Part shown: in pieces, positions 27,187 to 35,500 of the stretch | How the letters are laid out: each line of letters begins with the position of its first letter | Position numbering within the stretch: position 1 is the first letter of the stretch | Origin: Methanooceanicella nereidis | GTDB taxonomy: Archaea > Halobacteriota > Methanocellia > Methanocellales > Methanocellaceae | Assembly: GCF_021023085.1 (NCBI RefSeq) | Contig: NZ_PGCK01000003.1 | Span: 62,001-126,000, forward strand | Length of the DNA: 64,000 bases | Reading direction: 5' to 3' | Made by a program: the position numbers and the translations under genes | The notes under the pieces: generated by a model | The model's input: the letters and a program-made list of their open reading frames with translations, nothing else | Told to the model about the DNA's origin: nothing | The model's database searches: none

Positions 27187-28557
27187 TCACTGCTTTGCCT
27201 CTCTGGCATCCTTCTCTGCTTTCTTCTTCTTTACGATCTCGAACAGCTGCTTCAGAGTGTGCTCGTTCGATTCGGTGAAGTCAAATGGCGGCTTTGTGAA
27301 GCTTCTCGCGTAGATGGGCACGTTGTCCATCCTGTAGAAAGTGCCTTCACATTCCATTCCGTCGAATACGCCCGGCAGAATGATGTCGCTCATGAAAGCG
27401 TTAGTTCCGGGGGAGGTCTCTATTGCTATCATCGGGATCTTGGCGAGCCTTTCGACAGCCTTCTTAGGAAGGTGCCCTCCAAGGTTTGCGCACATGACGA
27501 TCATCGCGTCAACTTCTCCACGGGACAGGGCATCCACACAGGAGTATTCTCCCGGCTGATACCTGGGGATACCTCTTGAGAAGTCCACTGCGAACGGGAA
27601 GCCGTGCGTCCAGGCTAACACCTGGTTGAAGCCTGCCACATTGCAGTGCCCTCTGTTAGCGTTGATCACGAACTTTGTGAACTTGTTGCATTCATGGGTG
27701 AATCTCATCGCTATCGCTGCGTTGTAGTGGTGGCCCCTGCTGCTCGCTATGCCCAGTCCGACCCATATTACTCCGAACTTGCATTCCTTTACCATCTCAG
27801 CCATCTTGTTGAGGGTCTCTCTTGACACTCCTGTGACCTCTTCCACGGTCGGGTGCGGCTCCTCGCCTCTCAGCATGGTCATAAGTGCATCGATGAGCTC
27901 ATGATCCTTTCCGGGCTTTAGCTGGACGTGAAGGTCAGCGGCCTCGCAGGTCGGGCTCCTTCTCGGGTCTACGACGATGACTTTCCTGCCTTTGAAGCCC
28001 TGCTCTGTCCAGAAGCCTCTGGCGAACTGGGAGTGGCGGCTCATGTGCCTCGGGTGCGAGTCTGCCGGGTTGCATCCCCAGTATATGTTCAGGTCTGCCC
28101 TGTTCTTGCATTCTCCGAGGGTGGAACCTACCTGCCCCGAAAGCTGCAATCCCATGATTGTGGGACCGTGGCAAATGGTAGCGTTACCATCTACTAAACC
28201 GCCGAGGTATTCAGCGATCTCGATACCTACTGCCATCGCCTCGTTAGACGTTTCGCTTCCCATGAAGAAGAAAGGCCTCTTTGCGTTGACCAGTATATCG
28301 GCGGTCTTTTCAAGCGCCTCGTCCCACGAAGCCTCTTCTCCGTGGACAAGCGGCTTTGTAAGCCTGTGGTGGCTGCGGAGCTCCTGGAACTTCGCATCTC
28401 CCATAAGGCAAGCGTTCTTGGTCAGTACCGCATCGTCCGTAAGCTCGATATAAATATCATCGCAGGACATTCCGCACACCGGGCAGGTCACATCTGTACA
28501 CGTGATCTTCTTCCCGTCTTTCTTTACAACATTTTCTTCGACTACCTCTGAGATCAA
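27187..28557 (-). CDS. fwdB: formylmethanofuran dehydrogenase subunit B (Mo/W catalytic subunit)
   Basis: A 456-residue bis-MGD oxidoreductase subunit. An N-terminal CPVCGMSCDD motif fits the [4Fe-4S] site. ATICHGPTIMGLQ holds the cysteine expected to ligate Mo or W, and NIYWGCNPADSHPRHMSRHS is the MGD-binding loop. It is a cysteine, not selenocysteine, form. TTG 28557 is the start: GAGGTG sits 6 bases upstream. Only subunits B and D are here; A, C, F and G must be elsewhere, so this may be a second isoenzyme. The divergent tfx suggests the molybdenum (fmd) form. Confidence 0.93.
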   Translation of the reverse strand: MISEVVEENVVKKDGKKITCTDVTCPVCGMSCDDIYIELTDDAVLTKNACLMGDAKFQELRSHHRLTKPLVHGEEASWDEALEKTADILVNAKRPFFFMGSETSNEAMAVGIEIAEYLGGLVDGNATICHGPTIMGLQLSGQVGSTLGECKNRADLNIYWGCNPADSHPRHMSRHSQFARGFWTEQGFKGRKVIVVDPRRSPTCEAADLHVQLKPGKDHELIDALMTMLRGEEPHPTVEEVTGVSRETLNKMAEMVKECKFGVIWVGLGIASSRGHHYNAAIAMRFTHECNKFTKFVINANRGHCNVAGFNQVLAWTHGFPFAVDFSRGIPRYQPGEYSCVDALSRGEVDAMIVMCANLGGHLPKKAVERLAKIPMIAIETSPGTNAFMSDIILPGVFDGMECEGTFYRMDNVPIYARSFTKPPFDFTESNEHTLKQLFEIVKKKKAEKDAREAKQ

Positions 28558-28735
28558 GAGTTACACCTCTAACCTTTGTGAACGTGATCATCCCGATCAG
28601 GGATGAAAGCGCGAAGGGAAGGAAAGTCGTCTGACGATACATTCGCTGCGCGTTGCGGACGCAGACAGTGACGATCGCCACAAAAACTTCCCTTTTGCCT
28701 TCAAGTTAAATGTTTTATCTTAAGTGTCATTTATA
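28558..28735 (-). promoter_or_regulatory. fwdB promoter and GC-rich structured leader
   Basis: Reading leftwards, a TATA element (CTATATAAAT, about 28730-28739) predicts a start near 28705, leaving a leader of about 145 bases that is far more GC-rich than the flanks. It can form AAGGGAAG/CTTCCCTT (8 bp, about 28688-28695 with 28614-28621), an internal CTGCG/CGCAG stem, and a perfect 6-bp hairpin CATCCC-TGATC-GGGATG (28589-28605) just before the ribosome-binding site. It is a candidate regulatory RNA; no known riboswitch class is recognised. Confidence 0.4.
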
Positions 28736-28979
28736 TAGTTATCCATATCGATTGACAATTTTTTGAAAATTAACTATAAGTGATATACTTTAAATTATTA
28801 AATATATATAAAAAAAGAAATAACATTACATAGAAGCCATTATTGAAATTATTATTTATATAATATTACAAATATATCAAATATTTCCTTGATATTCTGC
28901 AGAGACCGGATTAAACTGCTCTAGTCAAAAACTATATATCGAACGTTTTTACAAAACTATTAAACACTTGAGGAAGGCT

Positions 28980-29396
28980 ATGAGGGAACACGAAAAAGAT
29001 ATGCTTCTTACAGAAAAGCAGGTAGAGGTATTAAAATTAAAGAAAAAAGGACTATCCCAGGCGGACATCGCAAGGAAACTGAAGACGACCAGGGGTAATA
29101 TCTGTATCATTGAGAATACTGCTTTAAAGAACATTGAAAAGGCTAAAAACACCTTAAAGTTCTACAGGGCACTTGAAGCGCCGATATGGATCACTGTTCC
29201 GGCAGGCACGGACCTTTATAAGATACCTGAGATCATATTTACGGAAGCGGATAAAAAAAGGATAAAGATAGCCATAGATTCAGCCATGGTCATCGTGAAG
29301 CTCAAGACAGAGGTCCAGGATAAGATCCACGGAAGGCTGACTGTGGACGAGATAGAAATATCCGTGGACGAACACGGAAATATGTCTATATCCTGA
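28980..29396 (+). CDS. tfx: Tfx family DNA-binding protein
   Basis: A 138-residue protein. The N-terminal HTH (LTEKQVEVLKLKKKGLSQADIARKL in parts, residues about 8-33) is followed by a conserved archaeal C-terminal domain with APIWITVPAGTDLYKIPEIIF. In Methanothermobacter, Tfx binds downstream of the promoter of the molybdenum formylmethanofuran dehydrogenase operon fmdECB. Here it is divergent from fwdB, the same functional pairing. ATG 28980 is preferred to the TTG at 28968: GAGG at 28970-28973 overlaps that TTG and lies 6 bases before the ATG. A TATA element is at about 28931-28939. Confidence 0.92.
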   Translation: MREHEKDMLLTEKQVEVLKLKKKGLSQADIARKLKTTRGNICIIENTALKNIEKAKNTLKFYRALEAPIWITVPAGTDLYKIPEIIFTEADKKRIKIAIDSAMVIVKLKTEVQDKIHGRLTVDEIEISVDEHGNMSIS

Positions 29397-29421
29397 GCGA
29401 GAGTCCTTATTGATCTTAAAA

Positions 29422-29442
29422 ACCGGAGCTAGAAAGCCCGGT
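29422..29442. terminator. hairpin between convergent tfx and fmdE
   Basis: ACCGG / CCGGT stem with an inner GCT / AGC pairing and an AGAA loop lies in the 49-base gap between convergent tfx and fmdE-like genes. It is a likely bidirectional terminator. Confidence 0.5.
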
Positions 29443-29445
29443 CTC

Positions 29446-30078
29446 TTACGCGGTCTCTTTATCGTAGTAGGACAATGCTCCGCATCCGCGGCAAACTCCG
29501 TTCTCGATAGTGTTCTCCGGCACCATCTCTCCGCACCGGGGACAGGTTGTAGAGCTCCATTTCTGCTTGGGGGTGAACCGTACGTTAACGGGGTACCATG
29601 AAAGAATATCTTTTCCTGCCGTCAATATCTCGTCAAGAAGATCCGAGCCTGCTACGCCGCCCTTGAAAGCGGGATCGTTCCTGTACCACAGGTTCAGTGT
29701 CGGATATTTCTTTACTTTTTCAGCATCAATGTATACCCTGATTCCGGGTGCTGTCTTATCTTCGCTAAACCTGTTCACCGTGATGGCAAACCTTCCTGTA
29801 TCAATGACCCTCAGCCTGTGGTTGCCATATGTGCAGTGAATGATCACCTGTAACGCGTCAGGGGCGCATTTAGCCGTCTCTGATACGGCATATAGCCTTT
29901 CTCCAGGCACTGCGCCAAGTTTCTCAAGGGCAAGGTCGACCATGAATGTGCTGATGAGCAGGCCTGCCGCAGGGAATGTATGAAACTTTACGCATTCGCT
30001 GATGTATTCCTTGATCTTTTCGTCTACCTCTAGATTATCCATCTTAATCTTTAGATCTTTCAGGTCGTATTCTTCCAT
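29446..30078 (-). CDS. fmdE: FmdE-domain protein with C-terminal zinc ribbon
   Basis: A 210-residue protein of the FmdE family. The N-terminal domain has VKFHTFPAAGLLISTFMVDLAL in place of the more usual CxxHG-type motif, then SETAKCAPDALQV and TYGNHRLRV. The C-terminus is a zinc ribbon (CPRCGE...CRGCGA). FmdE copurified with Mo formylmethanofuran dehydrogenase, but its biochemical role is unclear. It stands between tfx and the molybdate transporter, so a molybdenum link is likely. Confidence 0.88.
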   Translation of the reverse strand: MEEYDLKDLKIKMDNLEVDEKIKEYISECVKFHTFPAAGLLISTFMVDLALEKLGAVPGERLYAVSETAKCAPDALQVIIHCTYGNHRLRVIDTGRFAITVNRFSEDKTAPGIRVYIDAEKVKKYPTLNLWYRNDPAFKGGVAGSDLLDEILTAGKDILSWYPVNVRFTPKQKWSSTTCPRCGEMVPENTIENGVCRGCGALSYYDKETA

Positions 30079-30180
30079 GACTAATACCTGAACAGGGTGA
30101 TTATTGTAACTTATATAAACATTTTTGTTAAAAAATCAAATTTGTTTAATGTATGTGTTAAGCAATAATATTATATTCTA

Positions 30181-31305
30181 TTATATCTTTTCTTCTTCAT
30201 CAGTCTTACCGGCTTTTTTTGGTTTGAAGAATAAATAGTACAGGACGTAAGCCACTATTCCTGCCGCCAGGCCGGCCGTCGCGTCCACTATCATGACTAT
30301 CACGCCCATCATGACAGTGATTATCAATATATCGGTCTTCAATGCGTTCTTTAATAGCTCCGCGCCCGCAAAGAACAGCAGCGTGCCAAGTATTCCTATC
30401 GGTATGACCGCAAGCATTTCCGACGTCGATATGAATGACAGTAAAATAAATACTGTCCCTATCATTATATTGGCTCCTCCGGTCCTCGCTCCAAACTTAT
30501 AATGGGCGGCCATGCCCCCTGCGCCGTGGCACATAGGGAAACCGCCCATGAATGGCAAGGTGACGTTCACGACCCCTATGGACAAGGATAGTTTCTTATT
30601 AGATATCTTTTCTTTGAAAAGGTCTGATGCCAGCAGGCTTGTCGCCAGTACGGCATTGGTAAGGGTAAGCGGTATCTGGGGGATGCCCGCCTTATATGCC
30701 CCGCTGACGACCTCTCCGATCGTCGGGACATAGAGGTCCAGCGGTATGTTCAGGTTGACAGGCGGCTGGCCGTGGGCATATATCCCGTAAAGGATCCCTA
30801 ATATGAATATAATGAGCGCACCCGGGAAATTCAGGTCTTCTGTCCTGTCGTTAAAGTATTTCGAAGCCACGAATATCAGCACTGCAAGTATGCCTATCAG
30901 CATATCCTGGTAAATGTACTGGCCGCCTTTGAAAATGAGCACGAACGCAAGGCCAAGCTGCACGCCTCTGATAAGGCTCAGGGGGAATATCTTCTCAATA
31001 TAGTTTATGATCCCTGTTATGGCGATCAGGATAAAGAACAGCCCTACAAAAAGTCCTGCTCCGATTATCTCTCCCTGGGTGAGGCCCACTGAGATGATGA
31101 TCGCTCCTACTACCTTAAGAGGCTCTACGGCTACGGGCAGCTTGAAGATCACTCCGGTGAATATATAGAAAAGCCCGAACATCAATAGTATCGGCCCCAG
31201 CTTCATATCCGCGATGCTGACCGCTACAAGGACGAATGGTATAATTGTGCCAAGGTCTGCAAGAGACCCCGTGAACTCGGGCAGCGTGAACTTATGTTCC
31301 GGCAT
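30181..31305 (-). CDS. MOT1-type molybdate/sulfate transporter
   Basis: A 374-residue membrane protein with about ten hydrophobic segments of the SulP-related MOT1 family. Diagnostic motifs are SLADLGTIIPFVLV near the N-terminus, AVEPLKVVGA, and GGFPMCHGAGGMAAHYKFGARTGG (quoted in part) in the middle. Plant and bacterial MOT1 members import molybdate with high affinity. It is followed upstream on the same strand by mop, 54 bases away, so a Mo-uptake/storage operon is likely. It provides a second uptake route besides the ABC systems. Confidence 0.85.
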   Translation of the reverse strand: MPEHKFTLPEFTGSLADLGTIIPFVLVAVSIADMKLGPILLMFGLFYIFTGVIFKLPVAVEPLKVVGAIIISVGLTQGEIIGAGLFVGLFFILIAITGIINYIEKIFPLSLIRGVQLGLAFVLIFKGGQYIYQDMLIGILAVLIFVASKYFNDRTEDLNFPGALIIFILGILYGIYAHGQPPVNLNIPLDLYVPTIGEVVSGAYKAGIPQIPLTLTNAVLATSLLASDLFKEKISNKKLSLSIGVVNVTLPFMGGFPMCHGAGGMAAHYKFGARTGGANIMIGTVFILLSFISTSEMLAVIPIGILGTLLFFAGAELLKNALKTDILIITVMMGVIVMIVDATAGLAAGIVAYVLYYLFFKPKKAGKTDEEEKI

Positions 31306-31359
31306 ATGTGTAATAATGCGCTTATTGATTATAAGCTATTATGATTTTGCGGGATGGTT

Positions 31360-31563
31360 TTACTTTTGTATCATGACGGATGTCGATTTGATCAGCGCCG
31401 TCACTTTGTCCCCGACTTTTAATCCAAGCTCTTCTGCAGCATCCTTAGTTATCACGGAAATTACCTCGATATCGCCAGACTTGACGATTATCTCCGCCAC
31501 GACTTCACCTTTTTTAATCTCTTTAATAGTACCCGGGATCTTATTGCGTACACTGACTTTCAT
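31360..31563 (-). CDS. mop: molybdopterin-binding (Mop/TOBE) protein
   Basis: A 67-residue single TOBE/Mop domain (SVRNKIPGTIKEIKKGEVVAEI, in part, then ISVITKDAAEELGLKVGDKVTALIKSTSVMI), the canonical length of molbindins. Such proteins form hexamers that bind molybdate or tungstate for storage and homeostasis. It is the first gene of a pair with the MOT1 transporter. Its upstream region has repeats and a GC-rich hairpin. Confidence 0.93.
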   Translation of the reverse strand: MKVSVRNKIPGTIKEIKKGEVVAEIIVKSGDIEVISVITKDAAEELGLKVGDKVTALIKSTSVMIQK

Positions 31564-31754
31564 GAATTATCTCCTCATATTCAGTTGTTCAGTCGTCATT
31601 ATTAATTTTATCCAGAATATCTTTATAATATTTTATATAAAAATATGAATTGTTTATCATTTTTAATATACATTTATATACTGGTTAACAAAATACTTAA
31701 ATAAATGTAAATACATTTAGATATCAGACAAAAGAGAAAAATAAAAACGCACCA

Positions 31755-31833
31755 GTACAATTATGGGGGCAGCTTCTCCGCCCCCATTAATGGTACAATT
31801 ATTTTAAGTTAAAACAATTATGGCAGCATCTCA
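31755..31833. repeat. GC-rich hairpin plus short direct repeats upstream of mop
   Basis: ATGGGGGC-AGCTTCTCC-GCCCCCAT (31763-31787) is a perfect 8-bp stem. GTACAATTAT occurs at 31755-31764 and again at 31793-31802. ACAATTATGGGGGCAGCTTC (31757 on) recurs near 31815 as ACAATTATGGCAGCATCTC, a near copy lacking three Gs. It lies about 190-270 bases upstream of mop and 100-180 upstream of the methyltransferase gene. It is a regulatory or transcript-end structure of unknown role. Confidence 0.45.
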
Positions 31834-31933
31834 TAATCAAAATCAATAAACTTTTACTTACTGTTAAAAAACTTTTTAAAACATATGCGCATATCGTAAA
31901 GTAATAGACCGGTCACAGGGCGGAGAAAAGATC

Positions 31934-32563
31934 ATGAATAGATACGATAAGAAAAAGTCCAAAGAATTTGACATGATCGCTAAGACTGCGTTTGCCCCTA
32001 TATATCCGGTGATAGCGCAGCAGATCGTGGATAGGTGCGGCGTGCGTACCGGCATTTGCATAGATGCAGGCAGCGGACCTGCTCTGCTGGCTATCGCACT
32101 GACAAAAATGACCGCCCTGAAAACCTATTCCATGGACTCCTCCGAAGATATGCGCGAGATAGCAGCGGAAAACATAGGCGCCGAAGGGCTATCTGACAGG
32201 ATCGTCACCATTAGGGGTGACGTACAGGATATGCCCTTTGAGGATGGCTTCGCGAACCTTGTTGTAAGCAGGGGCTCATTTTTCTTCTGGGATGACCTTG
32301 TAGCTGCCTTTAAAGAGATATATCGCGTCCTGAGTCTCGGCGGCAGGGCATATATCGGCGGAGGCTTCGGTAACGCAGAACTGAGGGCAAGGGCAGCTGA
32401 AGAAATGAGAAAAGTGGATGAGAAATGGGAAGACGGCGTGAAGAAACGATTTGAAATGTGCAACGCCGGGCGCTTCCATGGCATCATGAGAGACGCATAT
32501 ATACCCGATTACGAGATCATCGACGACGAAACAGGATTCTGGATATTGTTCAAAAAAGCATAA
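31934..32563 (+). CDS. class I SAM-dependent methyltransferase
   Basis: A 209-residue Rossmann-fold methyltransferase. Motif I is CIDAGSGPALLAIAL near residue 37, motif II/III around YSMDSSEDM and RGDVQDMPFEDG, then VVSRGSFFFWDDLVAAFKEIYRVLSLGG. The substrate is unknown. It starts after GGAGAAAA and is followed after 15 bases by a TrmO-family gene, so the two are probably cotranscribed; the pairing hints at a shared modification pathway. Confidence 0.88.
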   Translation: MNRYDKKKSKEFDMIAKTAFAPIYPVIAQQIVDRCGVRTGICIDAGSGPALLAIALTKMTALKTYSMDSSEDMREIAAENIGAEGLSDRIVTIRGDVQDMPFEDGFANLVVSRGSFFFWDDLVAAFKEIYRVLSLGGRAYIGGGFGNAELRARAAEEMRKVDEKWEDGVKKRFEMCNAGRFHGIMRDAYIPDYEIIDDETGFWILFKKA

Positions 32564-32578
32564 AAAGAGGAAATGACC

Positions 32579-33070
32579 ATGGAAATCAAGTATAAGGTAA
32601 TAGGCATAGTACACTCGGAGTTCAAGGATAAAAAAAGTACACCTATACAGAGCATATTTAGCGAATCAAAGGGCACTGTTGAGGTATTCCCTGAATATGC
32701 GGAAGGTCTGAAGGACATTGATGGTTTTTCGCATCTCTATCTTATCTATCATTTTAATCAGGCTGAGGGCTGTATGCTGGTGCAAAAGCCTTTTGTGGAC
32801 GGCTCTAAGGAGAGGGGTATATTCTCGATAAGGCATTTTAACAGGCCGAACCCGATAGGCATATCTCTCGTAGAATTAAAGGGGGTAAAGGGCAACATAC
32901 TCGAGATAGACGGTGTGGATATACTGGATGGCACACCTCTTCTCGATATCAAGCCATATGTCAGGCAGTTCGACCACAGGGACGATGTCCGTTGCGGATG
33001 GGTGGATCAGAAGAACATGGAAGATCATAAAGGAAAGAAATTCACCCCTGAAGGGCTGGAAGAAAAATAG
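32579..33070 (+). CDS. TrmO/TsaA (UPF0066) family protein, copy 2
   Basis: A 163-residue TrmO-family protein with IGIVHSEF, ERGIFSIRHFNRPNPIGISL and DGTPLLDIKPYVR. In E. coli, TrmO methylates N6 of t6A37 in tRNA-Thr. Archaeal members often sit in molybdenum gene neighbourhoods, and the substrate of this copy is not established. The start is ATG 32579, 8 bases after GAGGA, rather than ATG 32573, 3 bases after it. It shares most motifs with the copy at 34194. Confidence 0.88.
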   Translation: MEIKYKVIGIVHSEFKDKKSTPIQSIFSESKGTVEVFPEYAEGLKDIDGFSHLYLIYHFNQAEGCMLVQKPFVDGSKERGIFSIRHFNRPNPIGISLVELKGVKGNILEIDGVDILDGTPLLDIKPYVRQFDHRDDVRCGWVDQKNMEDHKGKKFTPEGLEEK

Positions 33071-33097
33071 GTTCAGTTATCCTTAAAATGGTGATGG

Positions 33098-33129
33098 CAG
33101 GGATCATCAGGAAAAATAGCTCCTCCCTG
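33098..33129 (+). terminator. possible terminator after trmO copy 2
   Basis: CAGGG / CCCTG outer stem with an inner AGGA / TCCT stem and a bulge, followed by T-rich DNA (ATATTTTATTATTC...). It lies about 30 bases after the gene. Confidence 0.4.
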
Positions 33130-33319
33130 ACATATTTTATTATTCTTTAATTCTTTTTCCTTTTATGTCCATGATAAATGGTCACGCTGTCGGATCACTG
33201 TTTTCCGATAGCGATATCCGAATGCTTTTCTCAATGTTATTTATCTATTCCTTCTATGATCAAAAATGAAATACCTTGACCTGGATTCCTTTTTATTGTG
33301 TTAATCTATTTTATTAAAC

Positions 33320-33353
33320 AAAATATCAATGTTTAACATAATAGTAAAATATA
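33320..33353 (+). promoter_or_regulatory. promoter of the right-reading mod operon
   Basis: TAGTAAAATATA (33342-33353) is a TATA element about 25 bases before ATG 33375, which predicts a leaderless transcript. TCAATGTTTA (33326-33335) just upstream is identical (reverse complement) to 39032-39041 upstream of the second modA, where TAGTAAAATATA also recurs. Confidence 0.5.
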
Positions 33354-33374
33354 TGTATGGTCATTGAGTATTTT

Positions 33375-34178
33375 ATGACCATGAATTATCGTGGTCAGAA
33401 TATAACCAAAATCTCGATCCTTGTTATAGTAGTGATTCTGGTATCCATATGCGGATGCACGACCGTAAACAGCGGCGATGGACCTTCACTCCTTGTATAT
33501 TGCGGGGCGGGGCTGAACGAGCCGATGGATGAGATCGCTACAGCTTTCGAACAGGAGCACGGCGTGAAAATAGAGTTCAACTATGGCGGTTCAGGGGCGC
33601 TGTTAAGCCAGATGGAACTAACAAAAAAAGGCGATGTGTACATGCCAGGCTCGACCGATGATTTCAACATGGCGAAAAACAAAAGCTTCATAGATGGCGA
33701 CGGGAAGCTCGTGTTCTATCATACGCCAATAATAGCCGTACGAAAGGGCAACCCCGAAAACATCGCCTGCCTGAATGACCTCACCAGGCCCGGATTAAAG
33801 ATAGCGCTGGGCGATAACCAGTCCAATGCCATAGGAAAGCTTTGCGATAAGATGCTGGCAAAGAACGGGATAAAGGCAGGTGTGGAGAGTAATTTGGTGA
33901 CGCGTGCTGCCACAGTGAACGAGCTCGTCACATATGTGACCACTGGCCAGGTAGACGCCGTAATAATCTGGGAAGACCTTTACGACCCTGAAAATATGGA
34001 GAAGGTAACTATTCCTAAGCAGCAAAACATCATTAAGGTCATTCCGATCGGCGTGCTATCTTTCTCCGAAAATAAGGTCACCGCCGGTGATTTCATAGAT
34101 TTTGTAGCGTCAGATGAAGGAAAGGCCATATTTAAAAAATACGGGTTCGTAGCATACCCTGATCCTGAATATAGTTAA
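33375..34178 (+). CDS. modA: molybdate/tungstate ABC transporter substrate-binding lipoprotein
   Basis: A 267-residue ModA/WtpA-type protein. The N-terminal hydrophobic segment ends in a lipobox (SICGC), so the mature protein is anchored by a lipidated cysteine outside the membrane. LLVYCGAGLNEPMDEIATAF and NYGGSGALLSQMELTKKGDV (in part) are typical of the family's anion-binding lobes. ATG 33375 (or 33381) is chosen from the TATA position rather than the frame's ATG at 33357. It is followed by a trmO gene, modB and modC. Confidence 0.88.
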   Translation: MTMNYRGQNITKISILVIVVILVSICGCTTVNSGDGPSLLVYCGAGLNEPMDEIATAFEQEHGVKIEFNYGGSGALLSQMELTKKGDVYMPGSTDDFNMAKNKSFIDGDGKLVFYHTPIIAVRKGNPENIACLNDLTRPGLKIALGDNQSNAIGKLCDKMLAKNGIKAGVESNLVTRAATVNELVTYVTTGQVDAVIIWEDLYDPENMEKVTIPKQQNIIKVIPIGVLSFSENKVTAGDFIDFVASDEGKAIFKKYGFVAYPDPEYS

Positions 34179-34193
34179 ACGGAGGAATATTTC

Positions 34194-34670
34194 ATGTCCC
34201 ATATGTATGATGAGATAGGCGTCATCCACTCTGAATTCAAAGAAAAGGAAAAGACCCCTGTACAGAGCGCTTTCAGTAAAGCGTGGGGAACTGTCGAAGT
34301 ATTCCCCGGGTATGCGGACGGGCTTAAGGATATTGAGGGTTTCTCTCATATCTTTTTATTATATCATTTTGACAGGGCTGACGGGAGCGCGATCTCTGAA
34401 AAGCCTATAGTCGACGCAAAAGGGGAACATGGTGTTTTTGCCATGAGGCATTTTAACCGCCCCAATCCCATAGGGCTCTCGATAGTCGAACTAAAAGGTG
34501 TCAGGGGAAATATCCTCGATGTATGCGGGCTGGACATACTGGACGGCACGCCGCTTCTCGACATTAAGCCATATATCAGGCATTTTGATGTCATGGAAGG
34601 CATCAGGAACGGATGGGTTGACGAACAGCACATGGGCGCCATCAGGGACAAAAGCGTAAAGCCCGCTTAG
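34194..34670 (+). CDS. TrmO/TsaA (UPF0066) family protein inside the mod operon, copy 3
   Basis: A 158-residue protein with IGVIHSEF, EHGVFAMRHFNRPNPIGLSI and DGTPLLDIKPYIRHFD. GGAGG lies 8 bases before the ATG at 34194, only 15 bases after modA and 15 before modB, so it is embedded in the molybdate ABC operon. It is closely similar to the copy at 32579. It is a putative SAM-dependent methyltransferase by family. Its placement suggests a molybdenum-related role or Mo-dependent expression. Confidence 0.88.
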   Translation: MSHMYDEIGVIHSEFKEKEKTPVQSAFSKAWGTVEVFPGYADGLKDIEGFSHIFLLYHFDRADGSAISEKPIVDAKGEHGVFAMRHFNRPNPIGLSIVELKGVRGNILDVCGLDILDGTPLLDIKPYIRHFDVMEGIRNGWVDEQHMGAIRDKSVKPA

Positions 34671-34685
34671 ATCAGTGGTAAAAAA

Positions 34686-35486
34686 ATGGTATCATCACGT
34701 GGAAGCCTGGCGCTGAAAGTACTGACAACTTCCTCGGGATTCGCACTGACACTGTTCATATTTTTGGTAATATCGAGCATACTGGCGTTCCCGTCGACGG
34801 ATGAACATGTCTCGGCCATATTATCCGATGAGATCTCTTTTGCTGTCCGGCTTAGTATCGAGACGTCGGTCATATCCACGCTGCTGTGCATCATAATGGC
34901 CATACCTGCCGCATACGCTCTTGCCAGGTACGACTTCCATGGCAAGGCTGCCGTGAACGCTGTCATGAACGTCCCGCTGGCGCTGCCTCCTCTTGTGGCG
35001 GGCGTAGGGCTTCTGATATTCTTTGGCATGACGCCTTTCGGAAAACTACTTTCCGGCGCCGGTATGGAGTTCGTTTTCACTCCCGCAGGCATCATAGTGG
35101 CACAGTTCTTTATGAATGCCCCTTTCATGGTCAGGATAATGAGGTCGACCATAGAAAGCATAAACCCCCGATATGAGCACGTGGCAAAGACGCTTGGATG
35201 TGATGATCTTCAGGCGTTCTGGCGGGTCACGATGCCGATGTCGAGGAACGGGCTGCTCGCGGGCGCTGTCATAACCTGGTCAAAAGGGATAGGCGAGTTC
35301 GGAGCTGCGCTGATACTGGCCGGTGCCACCCGCATGAAGACCGAAATACTGCCTGTATCCGTATTCCTTAACATGTCATGCGGGAACCTTGACCTGGCAA
35401 TATCCGCCGCTTCCATCATGATAGTGATATCACTTATCTCGCTTCTCATATTCGAAAAGTACGGCAGGGCCGGCAGCGTATACTGA
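34686..35486 (+). CDS. modB: molybdate ABC transporter permease
   Basis: A 266-residue permease with about six membrane segments and the cytoplasmic coupling (EAA) loop AKTLGCDDLQAFWRVTMPMSRNG (in part) that contacts the ATPase. PLALPPLVAGVGLLIFFG is a conserved ModB segment. It lies between trmO copy 3 and modC in the same operon. Confidence 0.92.
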   Translation: MVSSRGSLALKVLTTSSGFALTLFIFLVISSILAFPSTDEHVSAILSDEISFAVRLSIETSVISTLLCIIMAIPAAYALARYDFHGKAAVNAVMNVPLALPPLVAGVGLLIFFGMTPFGKLLSGAGMEFVFTPAGIIVAQFFMNAPFMVRIMRSTIESINPRYEHVAKTLGCDDLQAFWRVTMPMSRNGLLAGAVITWSKGIGEFGAALILAGATRMKTEILPVSVFLNMSCGNLDLAISAASIMIVISLISLLIFEKYGRAGSVY

Positions 35487-35500
35487 CAGGAGGGTCCGTC

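Noticed and set aside
28457-28681. Frame reading left over the fwdB leader
   Set aside because: It overlaps the fwdB start in another frame, has no ribosome-binding site, and its codons follow the predicted stems rather than a protein pattern.
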